A DNA stretch of 64,000 bases from Acanthochlamys bracteata. Its lineage: Eukaryota > Streptophyta > Magnoliopsida > Pandanales > Velloziaceae. The notes under the pieces were generated by a model. It made no database searches. It saw only the letters and a program-made list of their open reading frames with translations, and had not been told where the DNA came from. The stretch lies in assembly GCA_019914995.1 (NCBI GenBank), contig CM034144.1, positions 2,357,489 to 2,421,488 of the forward strand, given 5' to 3'. Shown piece by piece: positions 23,620 through 35,409 of this stretch. The translations under genes were made by a program, and so were the position numbers. Each line of letters starts with the position of its first letter. Within the stretch, counting starts at the first letter, position 1.

Positions 23620-24900
23620 TTTGTTGAATTAGAAGTTTGAACGATCTTAACGCCAACTATCAATCTTACGAGTAAATCCTTTTATCCGGGCATATTGACT
23701 CAAGATTGAGGCACCGTACAGGATGAGAATATTTATAAAGTTCAGATAAGAAAAAGGAATACCTTTTGTCCTAAATACCTTTATCTAAGCCATAGATCGA
23801 GAGTCGGGCAGATCAAAAGTGCAGGTCTATCGCGGAGCAGTTACTGATAAAATTCGTCTTCCAATCGTAGAGCAGGTGGAGAGTCTACCGCAGTCGAAAG
23901 TAGGAGGAATATAATGCGGTGGGAGTAAAATACGTGCGGAAAGATCAAATGCTTTGGCGAAAGCAAGATAAAACAAAAAAATAGATGAAAAATATAGAGA
24001 CACTTTTCGAAGCAAGAGAAAATTTGTTCTAAGGTTGCAACATGATTTTGGAACAGTGGTCACGTGTTTTCAAAAAAATTGTAAATAGTTATGGCGGCAT
24101 TTCAAATTTAAAGAATTTTGATTTGTTTTTAGGATTCGAAGAGATGTGTTTATTATCTTAGCTAACGGTTATTCAAAATTGAAGATGTTGTCGATGCATC
24201 TCTTGTGTTTAACGAAGTCGTATAAGATCGTAAGCTGTAGGCCTGTTATGCCTAGTGTTGAATTGAGCTATCGACCACAATGGGATAATTTACTAGATAT
24301 TTTTATAATTGAGGTATCGCCAATCGGACGAATTTCAACCAATATTCAAAGACGATATCATGTTATGCTTCTCAATGTGTTGGTCGCATGACATGAAAAT
24401 CAGGCGATTATGAATCTTACGACCTAATGGGAGCTAAGGATGTTGTGCTTAAAAATGAAATTTAAGATAACGACTTAACGGTTAGTATTAATCTTACAAG
24501 TGAAAATTAAATTGAGATGGATCGGAGACATTTATGCCGGCCTATATACCAGAATAAGGTCACCGAGCGTAGTGGTGCCACGGTGATGATATTATTAAAT
24601 TCATAAATGAAAAGAGAATACTTTTTGCCACGATTTTCATTACTTCTATTTCACGATAGTTGTAAAATTCCAAGTATAGATCGATCGATCGAAGTAATGG
24701 CAGAAGCAAGAGAATAATTAAAATTATCTAAATTGATTGGGAAACATTTGGAGGAGGAGAAAATTCGTTCTAAGGTTGAGAGATTATTTTATAATAGTGA
24801 TCGCTCGACTTAAATAAAATTTGGAGCATGATGGCGCAGTTTCAACTTCAAAGAAAAAAAAGTTAGAAAATTTGCTCTCGAAAAGACGCGTTTGCTTTTT
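23620..24900. repeat. Two diverged direct copies of a roughly 430-bp sequence
   Basis: About 23636-24110 and about 24465-24870 share phrases in the same order: a CTTAACG...CAATCTTAC.AGT part, an AATACCTTTTGTC / AATACTTTTTGCC part, GAAAATTTGTTCTAAGGTTG / GAAAATTCGTTCTAAGGTTG, and GGCGGCATTTCAAATTTAAAG / GGCGCAGTTTCAACTTCAAAG. The copies are old and non-coding. They could be sub-terminal repeats of the neighbouring MULE-like region. Confidence 0.5.
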
Positions 24901-25927
24901 CTTGGGGTCCTAAGCGAAATTTTTAAACGAAAATTGCACATTTACCGTACGAAGGTCCAGATGCGCAATATGACACATAGGGAAAGACGGGTTTGTCTCC
25001 ATTGGTGCAAAAATTAAGCACGTACAGCAGAGCCGTCGGATACTAAATCAAATTGATGGAAAAAAAATAATGCAGCACATAGTAATGACTATGTCTCTAT
25101 CCAGCATATAAATATACAATCTTTTGAACCTCCGCAAAACAGATATATTAATGATGCATTTGCTCTAGAATAGGTTCGAAATTATAAAATGAGTACGAAA
25201 TTGCATCAAATGCGCATGTATGTACACCATATAATTTGTGATTAGATAATTCAAATTTAATAAAATGGCAGCAAGCTCGAACACGAAAGAAGAAAGAAAA
25301 CGAGAATAAGAAATTTGGCACAACACGCGTAAACAACCATGCAAAATGACGAGATTAGAACCTACAGTTTGTTTTTCTCTTGAGAATGACTTTTTCAATC
25401 GCGGCCATTGGATCGCTTGATCCGATGGTTGTGCTTATTTAGAAGTTTTATTCAAGAAAAACATTTAACAGTAAAAAGTCTGTTTGGCTGAAATGCTTTC
25501 GCCAGAACCGAGCAACTTATTTCACTCGAAAAAAAGCATCAAAATGATGCTTTTGAAAAAGCCGCACGGTGGCTTATTTTCATGGTGCTATGAAATGACC
25601 ATCTTATCTGTGCTAAGTTAGAAAATAAAGATATATAAATCATCCTGCCCCTACACTTCTTCACAGCTCTCTCATTTTCGATTTTTATCTTCTCTCGCTT
25701 GGGCTGGATTTTCGCTGTCGCTCCCTCTTCGTCGTCCCCGATATCTTGGTCCCCGATACCGATCTTCGTAATTTCTTCCTCATTTGTCCTCCTCCCCAGT
25801 GCTGCTCAAGTTTGCATGCTCGTCAGAACTCTATTCGAGTTTCCGACCTCGATCTCTCTTTGACCTCGAGGGATCAATTTCTCGTATAGATCCGCACTCA
25901 GTTTTTGTTCAAATCAATTGTTTCTGA
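24901..25927. promoter_or_regulatory. Intergenic region and former promoter/5'UTR of the LAG1 relic
   Basis: The first half is AT-rich without genes. At about 25627-25640 a GATATATAAATC stretch looks like a TATA box, followed by a CT-rich run with CTCTCATTTTCG and TTCTTCCTCATTTGTCC that looks like a plant 5' leader. It ends at the LAG1-like exon, so part of the old promoter may be preserved. Confidence 0.4.
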
Positions 25928-26871
25928 AACATTTGTGTTTACGTGATTATTCCGAAGTACAAGGACTTCACTGCTCTCGCTTTCTTCAAGCTATTCTTTC
26001 TTACTCTTCGATTTGTTCTGGAAAGATTCATATTCGAAGTGAGTGATTCTGAACACAAAGATTGGATTTTTCAGCTCGATTCTGGTTTCTATGATCTGAC
26101 TTTTGTTTTTTATGTTCATTTTGTGCTTGTATTTACTGCATAGTGGAGCATGAATTTTGTTTAGTAGTGCTACTGTTTATTTATATTTGGTTGGATTTGG
26201 TTGGTTTTAAGTTGAATCGCTAGGTTGAAGTGAGCGTTTTGAACTAAAATATTGGTGGTTTCAATTATGTTTCTTGTAATCTGGGTTTCCCTTGTGATTT
26301 TGCTTGTTTTGGAAGCAGTGTTTATTGATTATGAATGGATAACTGTTGTACATGATTTTTTTTTAACAAATGTTTCCGTACCAAGTTGTCGCTCTTCTTT
26401 TCCATTTGTAAAAGAAATTTTCTCTAGTTTGCTCTAGTACGAGTATGCATTATTTGGTTTTCTTTCTTTGTTGAATTATAGATTTATAGGTACAATGATG
26501 GTAAGTTTGTTATCTACTTGAGTTTCGCAAAACTAAAGAGTAGGTGCTTGAAAGCTATGAACTTTGAAGAGCAGCATTGTTAGCCATAAATTGGCAGTAT
26601 AGTTGGTCATTTCTTTACTGAAAAAAATTATATCGCTTCTAGAAATTGGCTAGGAGACTTGTACTGTGGAAAGGGCATGAAAAGCTTGATGTGGAAACAA
26701 AGGAAAGATGGAAGAAGATCCATACATTTAAGGAATCTGCTTGGAAGTGTCTTTATTTTCTCTCTGCAGAAATTATATCTATGTCTGCTACATATGATGA
26801 AGCATGGTTTACTAATACAAGATACTTCTGGGTTGGTCCTGGAGATGAAGTTAGCCTAATCAGAAGTACAA
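25928..26871 (+). pseudogene. LAG1/LOH ceramide synthase 5' fragment
   Basis: LAG1 homologues are ER-membrane ceramide synthases with a TLC domain. Here exon 1 remains as PKYKDFTALAFF...RFVLERFIFE up to a GTGAGT donor at 26039, but it lacks an ATG; an in-frame stop precedes it. Exon 2 (26643-26871) reads [17 protein letters not shown]... and then [14 protein letters not shown] and YFWVGPGDE, very close to plant LAG1 proteins. One base is missing just after GDE, which shifts the frame before the next donor. The exons for the rest of the TLC domain, including the catalytic His-His part, are not found downstream. The gene is therefore a truncated pseudogene with intron retained, so it came from DNA-level duplication or deletion and not from a retrocopy. 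Confidence 0.85.
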
Positions 26872-29185
26872 GTAAGATCATCATAAACAGTCTCTCTTTA
26901 TTGTTATGTGATTTCGCCACTGCTATTGAAATGTACTATAAGAATTGTTACTTACTTTGCAGAATGATATATATATATCTATATATACCAGATGGATTAG
27001 TTCTTGGCTTAACTAGCGTGAACCCTTACTGTTTCCTCTTGTAGAGTAGGTGATCAGAAGGTTATGCAAAAGAACCTCATGGTAGAAATTCCCAGCATGG
27101 TTTCATTTATGTTATACTTAATTTCTTGAAACTAGATAGACATTTAGTTATTTTTGGTGTTTCTTTGCTGGTTCTAAGCAGATATCGCTGGAAAATTTCA
27201 AAAGATTGCTCAAGTTTTGACTAGAGAGAATCTAGCAATCAGACCACAAGCTAAAGCTAACAGATTCTGAACACACCTGAAGCTTTCTTTGCGGAAAGAT
27301 CGGTATTGATTTCTATTGCATTTTATTGTTTTAATTTCATAATTATTGAATCTTTTTATGCTCTTTATACTTTACATTCTTTAGTAGTTTTTTTTCTTGT
27401 GGACACGAGATCAATATAGTAGTAGATATGGTTTAATTGCTGTACCGAGATTTGTTACCATAGAAATACATCTAGCAGTTATCATTACCGAGGAAATACA
27501 TCCAGCAGTTATCGAATATTCTTTGCAGTATCACTTATGTGTATAAACTTGTCATCCATTTATCTTTGTCGTGCTTATAATAATGGCGCCTCAATGGTTT
27601 GATTAGTTCTTTGTTTGTGCCATGTATCAGTAACAAATTAAGCTCTTGCATAAGTGGTTAAGCTCATCAGGAGATTATGCTTCGATGTCCTAAAGTCAAA
27701 ATGCTTCGATGAAGTGAAGTAGGAACTATCCAAAGCAGAACCTTGGCTTATGAGAAAATGAGTGGTGATATACATGATGTACGATCTATGGGAGATTTAT
27801 AGAAGAAAGTATGAAGGGTATTTTTGACTCTTACATGAGACTACAAAAGAAAGTATGTTGCATGTAGCTCCAGTTGCTTGGCTTGCTATTATTGACTTCA
27901 AAAAGTTCTTACTGATGCTTGAGATGAACTCATTGGCGTATTGTTGTTAGGTGGCTCTGCAAGTGGCTTTAAGACTCAAGTTACATAATTTGTGTATAAT
28001 TTCACAAAGAAAATAATGTGTACTTTACAAATTCTTTGAAAGAATAACATTGCACCTTTTTTCCATTTCTGCATTGTACTAGAATTTATTTGCAAGTGTT
28101 TTATATTGAACTATGGAACTATTTATTGAACGCACACTCTTATTGGTTTGATTGTGGTGAATGTAATTTTACAGTTTTTTTTAAATCATATTTAAATTTC
28201 TTTGAGTTACTTTTTATTGATACGTGGATTTTTATAAAATTGTACATGCTTTTTCTTTCAATTTATAAGTTTAATTTTGCCGACAATTTAAAATTTTAGT
28301 ACATCTTATTTTTTATTATAAAAATTTAAAATTATATTTATTTTTATTTCTCATAACTTATTGATTCATAATTATTCTTTATATATAAAACATAATATAT
28401 TTATATATTTAAAAATATAATTATAAATTAAATTTTAATTTATAATAATAATATATTAATAATTTAAAATTTTTGAATAATATAAGAAATATTAAGTTAA
28501 TAAAACTAAATAATATATAAAAAAATATTTTATAATAATTATATATTTAAGAATAATTCAATAATTATATATCTTATTCATCTATAAGCATAAATTAACG
28601 AAATATATTTTTAATTTTTTTATAAAAAGATGTAAGCAGTAAAATTTATCTAATAAATTCAATAAAAAGCAGTTTTTTAAAAAAAACACAACAGTCATTT
28701 TTTTAGCAAAAATATATAAGCAACAAGTTTTAGATGAAAGTTCTAAATTTTAATTTTAGCCAAATTCGTCCGTACTCTCATTGTAAATAAATTAGAAATA
28801 TTATTGGAATATAACGGAATAACATTTCTTGAATGTTATTAAATATTATTGATTGAGTTTTACCAAATATTGTTAATATTTTAATGCTCCCGTCTCAACT
28901 TGGTAAGAAAAAAAATATACTCCTTCAATATCCGAAAACGGTTCTGTTCTTGGTCAAAGAACAACAATTTTTTTTCTTTGTTCCGTTCTTATCTTTTGTA
29001 AGCAAAAAACTTAGGAAATGGTAACGACTACGCAACGGGCTCACCAACCAAATTGAGCAAAAATTTCCATCCAATCACAGCTCAAGTTTATTTCATTGAA
29101 GCAATCAACCTCAAGGTCCAACGCTTCCTGGAACGCGACTACGCAACAATTAACCAATCAGAACCCTCCTCGCCACAAATCTGTA
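26872..29185. other. Intergenic, with an unassigned readable patch and an AT-rich tract
   Basis: Near 27185-27300 a frame reads GKFQKIAQVLTRENLAIRPQ and continues for about 30 codons. It looks protein-like but I cannot assign it. A further patch near 27700-27800 is similarly unclear. About 28280-28720 is over 80% A+T, with family A/B-like wording toward its end. No gene is called. Confidence 0.35.
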
Positions 29186-29190
29186 CTCCT

Positions 29191-29199
29191 CTATATATA
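29191..29199 (+). promoter_or_regulatory. TATA box of B12D
   Basis: CTATATATA lies 130 bases upstream of the B12D start codon. It is followed by a CT-rich leader, a typical plant core promoter and 5'UTR arrangement. Confidence 0.6.
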
Positions 29200-29326
29200 C
29201 TGCTCTCTCGGCCGCCGGTTTTTTCCATCGAATATTCAGTCAAATCAATTCAATCTCTTTCTCTCTCCGTTCTTTTCGCCGCTGCAGAGCGTAGAACTCG
29301 CTGATATCTGATCCATCGATCGATTA

Positions 29327-30802
29327 ATGGCGTCCTCCGCGATCAACCGTTGGCTAAGACCCGAGGTAATCAATCAATCATTCAATATTTTCCACGAGTT
29401 TTCAGTCGATTTTTGTTATTTTTAAACTTTTCTTCGTCGAATTTGACGGGTTGGACAATTGAACTGGTTGAACTTTTTGTTTATCGCTAAGGTTTACCCG
29501 CTCTTTGCGGCCGTCGGTGCTGCGGTGGGGATCTGCGGGTTCCAGTTGGTCCGCAATATCTGCATCAACCCTGAAGTCAGGTATTGTTTGATCTACACGT
29601 TTAATAACCAGATCTGGACTTTGTTTTATGAGGATTTATAGTTTCAATATTTGGTCCTGTTTGGTGTTAGTTATTTGTTGGTGAATGCCTGTGAGGAGTT
29701 TAAGTTGGCTGTGTTTGCTTTGGAGATATGAAAAAGTTGCTTGATATGAGAAGCCTTGATGGATTAAATTGATCAGTGATCTAATTTGTTCAAATCTAAT
29801 ACACGAAATTTTGCCTTGTTTGCTTTTTGGTTAGATAACTGTTGCACAATTTTTAGTTAAAAAGAAAGTAAAGGTCAACAACTGAATGGAATCACTGATG
29901 CTGTTTTATACCATCACGGTGCTATCATAATCATTCTTAACCATTATAAAAGTAAATTGGGGAAGCTAGTGAAAGATCAAATTTATTTGCATGCATAGTT
30001 TGTTTTAGCGTGTGGTCATATGTACAAAGAAGTTTGTAATTCCATAGTAAACTGTTTGTAAATAATCAAGCTTGGTGCTTGTTCAGTAGGATATTGTTTG
30101 TTAGTGCGAAATATTCTAATCAGACAGCTTTTTTTTTTCATTGAATTTGATCCCATGCCAATTTGGTCGGTTGTGTGTTATGTTATGACCTAAGTTAGGT
30201 GGCATCAATATAGATTTCAAATGTCAAGGGTAGAAAGACAATATCATAAAGTTGTTACCTAGACAAGAAATATCATTAACTTGATTTGATTGTTTGATGC
30301 TACCATTTTGATTCATGTGGCTGAGTTTAATGAGCATTCAATATCCAATTTAATTTAAGAAATTGATTCTATTTAAATAGCAATTTACGGTTCTCTTAAG
30401 GATATATAGGACTTTTGTGCTATTTTACTGAAAGCTAGTTTTGTTACAAATTCGGATTAGAGGGTTACACATCAGATCCTAATAAATCTCAGCATTAAGG
30501 AGCAGGTTCATGTTGTAGTATAAGTTGTTCTGATGAGTAATTGACTGAATGCAAAGAAATTTTAAAGTTACATGAGATTATTCAATTACTTATAATGCAA
30601 CCTGCTTTATGCATCCTGATCGAGTAGTTACCTTTACACGTGTTCATAAATCAGGGTCACCAAGGGGAACAGGGCTGCAGGAGTGCTAGAGAACTTTGCA
30701 GAGGGAGAAAAATACGCAGAACATAGCCTGAGGAAGTTTGTTCGCAACAAGACACCTGAGATAATGCCATCTATCAACAGTTTCTTTGCTAGTCCAAAGT
30801 AA
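29327..30802 (+). CDS. B12D: B12D-like mitochondrial protein (MLRQ subunit family)
   Basis: B12D proteins are small mitochondrial inner-membrane proteins related to the complex I MLRQ/NDUFA4 subunit. They are linked to seed development, senescence and hypoxia tolerance. Three exons fit in phase: 29327-29365, 29492-29580 and 30655-30802, giving 91 residues. The start is an ATG followed by a short Ser/Ala stretch, then WLRPEVYPLFAAVGAAVG, which forms the single membrane segment, and then CGFQLVRN. The C-terminal half has the family signature YAEHSLRKFVR and ends SPK. The length matches the family of about 87-91 residues, with a few extra residues at the N-terminus. No defects were seen. Confidence 0.95.
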
Positions 30803-31359
30803 CGCCCTGTGGATTGTATGTCATTATTAAGTGATTCTTGGGGTGGTCTCAATTGATACTGGTTGATGACTATAGTGACTTACAAACTATTGTGCTACAT
30901 TACAGTTTGTGTCGCTGTATTAAGTTGAAATAGACTCTCACCTGAATAATGATGACACATTATGCATTCTTTGTGTGACTTCACATGCTTGGCATTGAAT
31001 TTTTATTATGCAGTCAGAGTCGGGTGGTGTTAATTAATTGGTCACTGAAATATATGTGGTGTTCAAGTGGTTTTCAGTGTCATGCAATTTTTAATCTCGG
31101 TTGCTTGTGTTCTGAATAGTACAATTTCAATTCTCCGCGTGTTCTTTATGGAAGACAATGTTGTTTTTGTGTGTTAAGAGCAAGGGTTATGCATGGAGCC
31201 CTATAAATATAATTGCCTTCCATCCTTGTCAATATAAGTGGGTTCTTTTTGTTTCCTTAATTTGACAATAAAAAATCCACTAGGCTTTTGTTTTCGCAAA
31301 TGCAATACAGAGTACATGTCAGTAGGTGACAAGTTTCGTAAATCAGAACTACTGTCATC
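30803..31359. other. 3' flank of B12D
   Basis: Probable 3'UTR and intergenic sequence. No other gene or repeat is recognised until the MITE at 31360. Confidence 0.5.
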
Positions 31360-31907
31360 TAGGGTGGCAAATTTTAACCCGATTCGAAAATCCGACCCAA
31401 AAAAGTCAGGTTCGAATCAAGTCGTAATCGAATTCAGGTCGATTCGAAAATAATCTGAAAAATTTAAACGGATTCAGATCGGATTAAAATTGATCCGAAA
31501 TTGATCCATATAATTATTTATATAGTATATTATTATTTAATAATTAGAAAAGAATAGAAAAAAATTTAAATTTAATTTGTATATATATTTTTTAATTTAT
31601 TTTTATTTAACTAATTTTTATTTAATTTATAAATTTTATCAAAATAATATTTTTCTTTTTAAATATATCATAATTAATAATTTATATATATTATTATTAA
31701 AATTTTTTATATTTATAATTTTTATTTTAATAATTTTAATTATTAAATAGGTCGATCCGAATTTGACCCGATTATAAATAGGTTGAATTAGGGTTGACAA
31801 TTTTGACCGATATAAATAAATGAGTCGGGTTAGGATTGAACAATTTTGATCCGATTATTATATGGATCGATCCGGAACTGATTCAGAAATCCGAATTGTC
31901 ACCCCTA
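31360..31907. mobile_element. hAT-like MITE with TAGGGGTG ends
   Basis: The ends TAGGGTGGCAAATT and, reversed, TAGGGGTGACAATT form terminal inverted repeats. The 8 bases outside each end are CTGTCATC and CTATCACC, 6 of 8 identical, consistent with an old 8-bp hAT target duplication. The interior is AT-rich in the middle, with GACCCGA / TCGGGTT-type words near both ends. Length is 548 bp with no coding capacity. Related sequence lies at 38860-39890 and at the window start. Confidence 0.65.
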
Positions 31908-31939
31908 CTATCACCAACTTATACAACTTCTAATGCAAG

Positions 31940-32830
31940 TGGATCATCCATCTTCAGCATTGTTTAACAAACCCTTGATCCTTTTGATAATCGAGCCACA
32001 TACCATGGAGGCGGTTAATCCAATTCAATCTATTTGCAAGCAACAGAGAATCAAGTTGGACAACAATAGGTAAAGAAATATTTTTCCTACAAACTAGTAG
32101 CATAATTATACAAAGAAGTGCCTCAGCTTGATGCACCGATTTTGCCTTTGACGGTCAAAAAGAATTCTTTTGTAAGCATCATGAAGAATGGAGTCCAAAC
32201 CAGCTTCGTTAGACTTATAAATAAGAAGGCTGCATCTGAATTAAACGCAACTTTATCCGAATGAAGAAGGCCAACTCACTTAGCATATCCCAGAGAACAC
32301 ATGCTGACATTGATGTTCCATATCCTTGCTAAAACCAAGTTATCCTAGGAATAAGCAAAAAAAGTAGATGAATGAGGTACTCTCCTGCAGGATTGCAAGC
32401 CTGGTGGTAGATGAAAGGAGTTCGCTTCCTTCTGCCTCAAATCCACGAGAATTTCTGCCCTTCCATAACATCCAGGCAACATAAGCCAAAGCAGCAAGGT
32501 ATATGTATAGATATGGTTAATAATTGATTCACAAGTGAGATCACTGTCGATTCGAAGGAAAGTAAAAAGTTGTTGCCAATACATATGATGACCACAACAT
32601 CAGCAATATATGCTCAACATTCTCATGAGGACATGACACCTAGGGCAAATCATGCCATAAGATTTGTGACTACTGTATAGAAAAGAATAAGTAGGTAAAC
32701 ATCCAAGCAACCACGTCCGAATTAACATTTTAACCCTAGACACCACAGGTAAGGGCTTGTTTACTTCGCAGGAAGTGATCCGGTAGTGAATTTCTGAAAA
32801 GTGAGTTTTTAACAAATAAATTATTAGAAA
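31940..32830 (-). mobile_element. 3' part of a LINE-type retrotransposon (zf-RVT and RNase H relic)
   Basis: Minus-strand frames read, in the order of a plant LINE, a zf-RVT segment at 32600-32815 (VSRVKMLIRTWLLGCLPT...MICPRC), a linker near 32400-32500 (LAYVAWMLWKGRNSRGF), and an RNase H-like piece at 31954-32136 (HQAEALLCII...VVQLDSLLLANRL). Stops and frame changes separate them, and the reverse transcriptase is missing. It is therefore a 5'-truncated, decayed insertion. Confidence 0.6.
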
Positions 32831-32835
32831 GTGAC

Positions 32836-33130
32836 TTTGGGCGTGTTTACATACCTCGCTAAATTCATTTTTTTTAAACTCATTTTTAATAAAAAATTAA
32901 AATAAATTATGTCTATTAAAAATTTATTTATTAAAATTTAATATTAAAATTTACTTATAATATAAAATAATTATAAAATATTATTTTTTATTAAATATTT
33001 TTAATTTTTAATTTTATTTTTTAAATTTACTTTCAAAAAAGTAAGTTTATTCTATAGTAAATATGTTCTTTATGAGAATAAATTTGTCAAATTAAACACA
33101 AAAACTTACTTGATAAAAGTGAGTTACAGG
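32836..33130. repeat. AT-rich MITE-like repeat, family B
   Basis: It starts GGGCGTGTTTACATACC and has a long AT-only interior with AATTTATTTATTAAAATTTAA wording. It ends near ACTTACTTGATAAAAGTGAG. Similar sequence occurs at 4635-4825 and 63214-63420. Confidence 0.4.
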
Positions 33131-35409
33131 TAAAATAAAACATGCTGAAGCAGTACAATGCGGGAATAACTTTTTAATCAAGCCAACATTCAAAAACACT
33201 TGACAAGTCTTTCACCCTACTTCCAGAACAAAAAGAAGTATATACAGGCAAAAACTTGGATATTCAAAGCCGGTAGGTAGCCACCATTATTAGTCCAAAT
33301 ATTAACTTTTGCCAAAACAAATGTGGTAATAACTTCTGCACTGCATTACACAAGCGCCTGGATATATCGGAGCATTTCATGTAGCAAGAAGAATTCCATC
33401 CATGAACATGAGGTAAGTATTTAATATTCTCTAACTTAACCCAACTAGAAGTATTGTCATGAAAAAAAAAACCTTGGACAACTGTTTCATAAGTAAGCCG
33501 AATTTATTTCATATTCTAGTTAATGATTAAAGAATTAGCAGTTCTAGTTTGAACAGCTGTTCCTATTGCACTAAAAATGTAGTACTTTTGAATTTTGATT
33601 AGAAGGAACATCTTAGATCGAACCAAAGTGTGATTTGAACTCCGCTTTCACAATCTCAATGCTATAAAGTATACGCAAAGATTGACCTATAAAAAGGCTT
33701 TATTAATCTATAATTATTCATGAATTAGATTTCTACTGGGATGGTCGAAGAATTTTTAACGCGAAATTTTATGAGCAAATGAATGTACATACACATTATT
33801 GTATGTGATTGCCACTGTAGAATTTCAAGCTGCTGGATTTGAGCGGAGTGAGTACATTTTGCTCAACTCTCTTTTGTAATCACACGTTTTTTAAGTGCAT
33901 CTATAAAGCATTAGATGCCTGAGCTGCTGGCATGTGAAAAATACAGAAGTGTCCTATGTTTCGTTAATGTACCCTTGAATACTTGATTTTGTGGATATTT
34001 GGTAACTCTGTAGATAAAATTCCTGCACATTAAGCTGTGTACAGTAGCCATATCCAAACTTCATAGTTTTTTAGCACTATATAAAGGCGCATACTTTTAG
34101 TCGGACCTTCTTTAATATTGCTAGAATAGTATGACTAATATCCCCCTGATTCTTTAGGACTTCAATAGTAACAAGTGATGTCTTCTTTGAAGACAAAGTA
34201 AATATTACTAACAGGACCAGTGGCCTTCTCCTGAAATAGGCCACTGGGAGTGCTTTACTAATAAAATGTAGGTGTTGTTCTCCTATATAAGCACATGACA
34301 ATGCATGATATTATTAAATTGAATTATTCTTAGTTCTATTGCAAGGACTTAGAATTTTTTTGTCTAACAACAATTGAATTCAAGTTTAGCATGCTAATTC
34401 TGTAGCTTCTAGAGCCATAATCATACTTTTACCTGAATACACTCCTCTAAAGCAAGAAAAATGTTTTGCACTTTTAATTTTCAATTAGCCACCTTCCAAC
34501 ATCATTCCTTGTTTCTTCTAATAGTGCATATGCAATAACCTCTGAGCACTAAGTGATCACAAGCTAACAAATCTTAATCAATAGCAAACAAACTGATAAG
34601 AACAAGTTATTTTTTCCCTGAAGACATGTATAAAATTTCCAAAAGCTCAAATAATTTTCTATTATTACAGGCAAAAATTAAAAAATAATTTTTTAATTTT
34701 TTATTTCACCTTTTTCAATACACTTTTTATAAATATCTAAAAATTTATTTAAATTTTAAAAATATAAAATAATTCTACTAGTGAAACTTTTTTATTGTTT
34801 ATTTTTATTTTTTTTAGGTAAAAAAATAGAGCTCGTTTTTTAAAAGAACAAAAATATCTTTCAATCTAAAAAAGCTCCATTTCAAAAGCACTTTCTTCTA
34901 GAGATCACCAAACAATTAGCATGCATAGATGTGAATAACAATGTCCCTAACATTCAAATGTGAGACACCAAAGTGTACAATCACCTTACTCTTCGTATGT
35001 GAGCAAAAATCATGCTTTACATTTGTATGTGCTGTGTTCCTGGAAGTCAGAATCCCAAAAAGAGCAGCGGAATGAAACCCAAGGCAAAGCAACATATCAG
35101 TTTAAGCGTACCAAGCTTATGGAGACCAGAGGAGCTTTTTCCCTTCAACCAAGTCATCACTCATTAATGTATCTTGACTCTGAATTTCATCATTCAATTA
35201 TTCAGGTGTACAGCAGAATACGTAAACCATGGAAACTCGTTTAATTGATCAATGAATGTACATGTCCAGAAGCAGCTTGGGTCCTTGCTTCGAAAGATTG
35301 GCAAAACCACCAAGCAATTTAAAAATAGCTTGAAAGAATCGTGAGCCTATGCTGTACAAGTGAACTCAACATTGGCAGATACCACATCAAACAAAGGGCA
35401 GGGTTGCTG
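33131..35409. other. Intergenic, with a family A MITE copy near its end
   Basis: No gene was recognised in 33131-34649; the short frames there resemble nothing. About 34650-34915 is a family A repeat in reverse orientation, ending CACCAAACAATT and reading GTTTGGTGATCTC...AAAGATATTTTTGT on the minus strand. The frame at 34960-35244 is not convincing. Confidence 0.4.
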
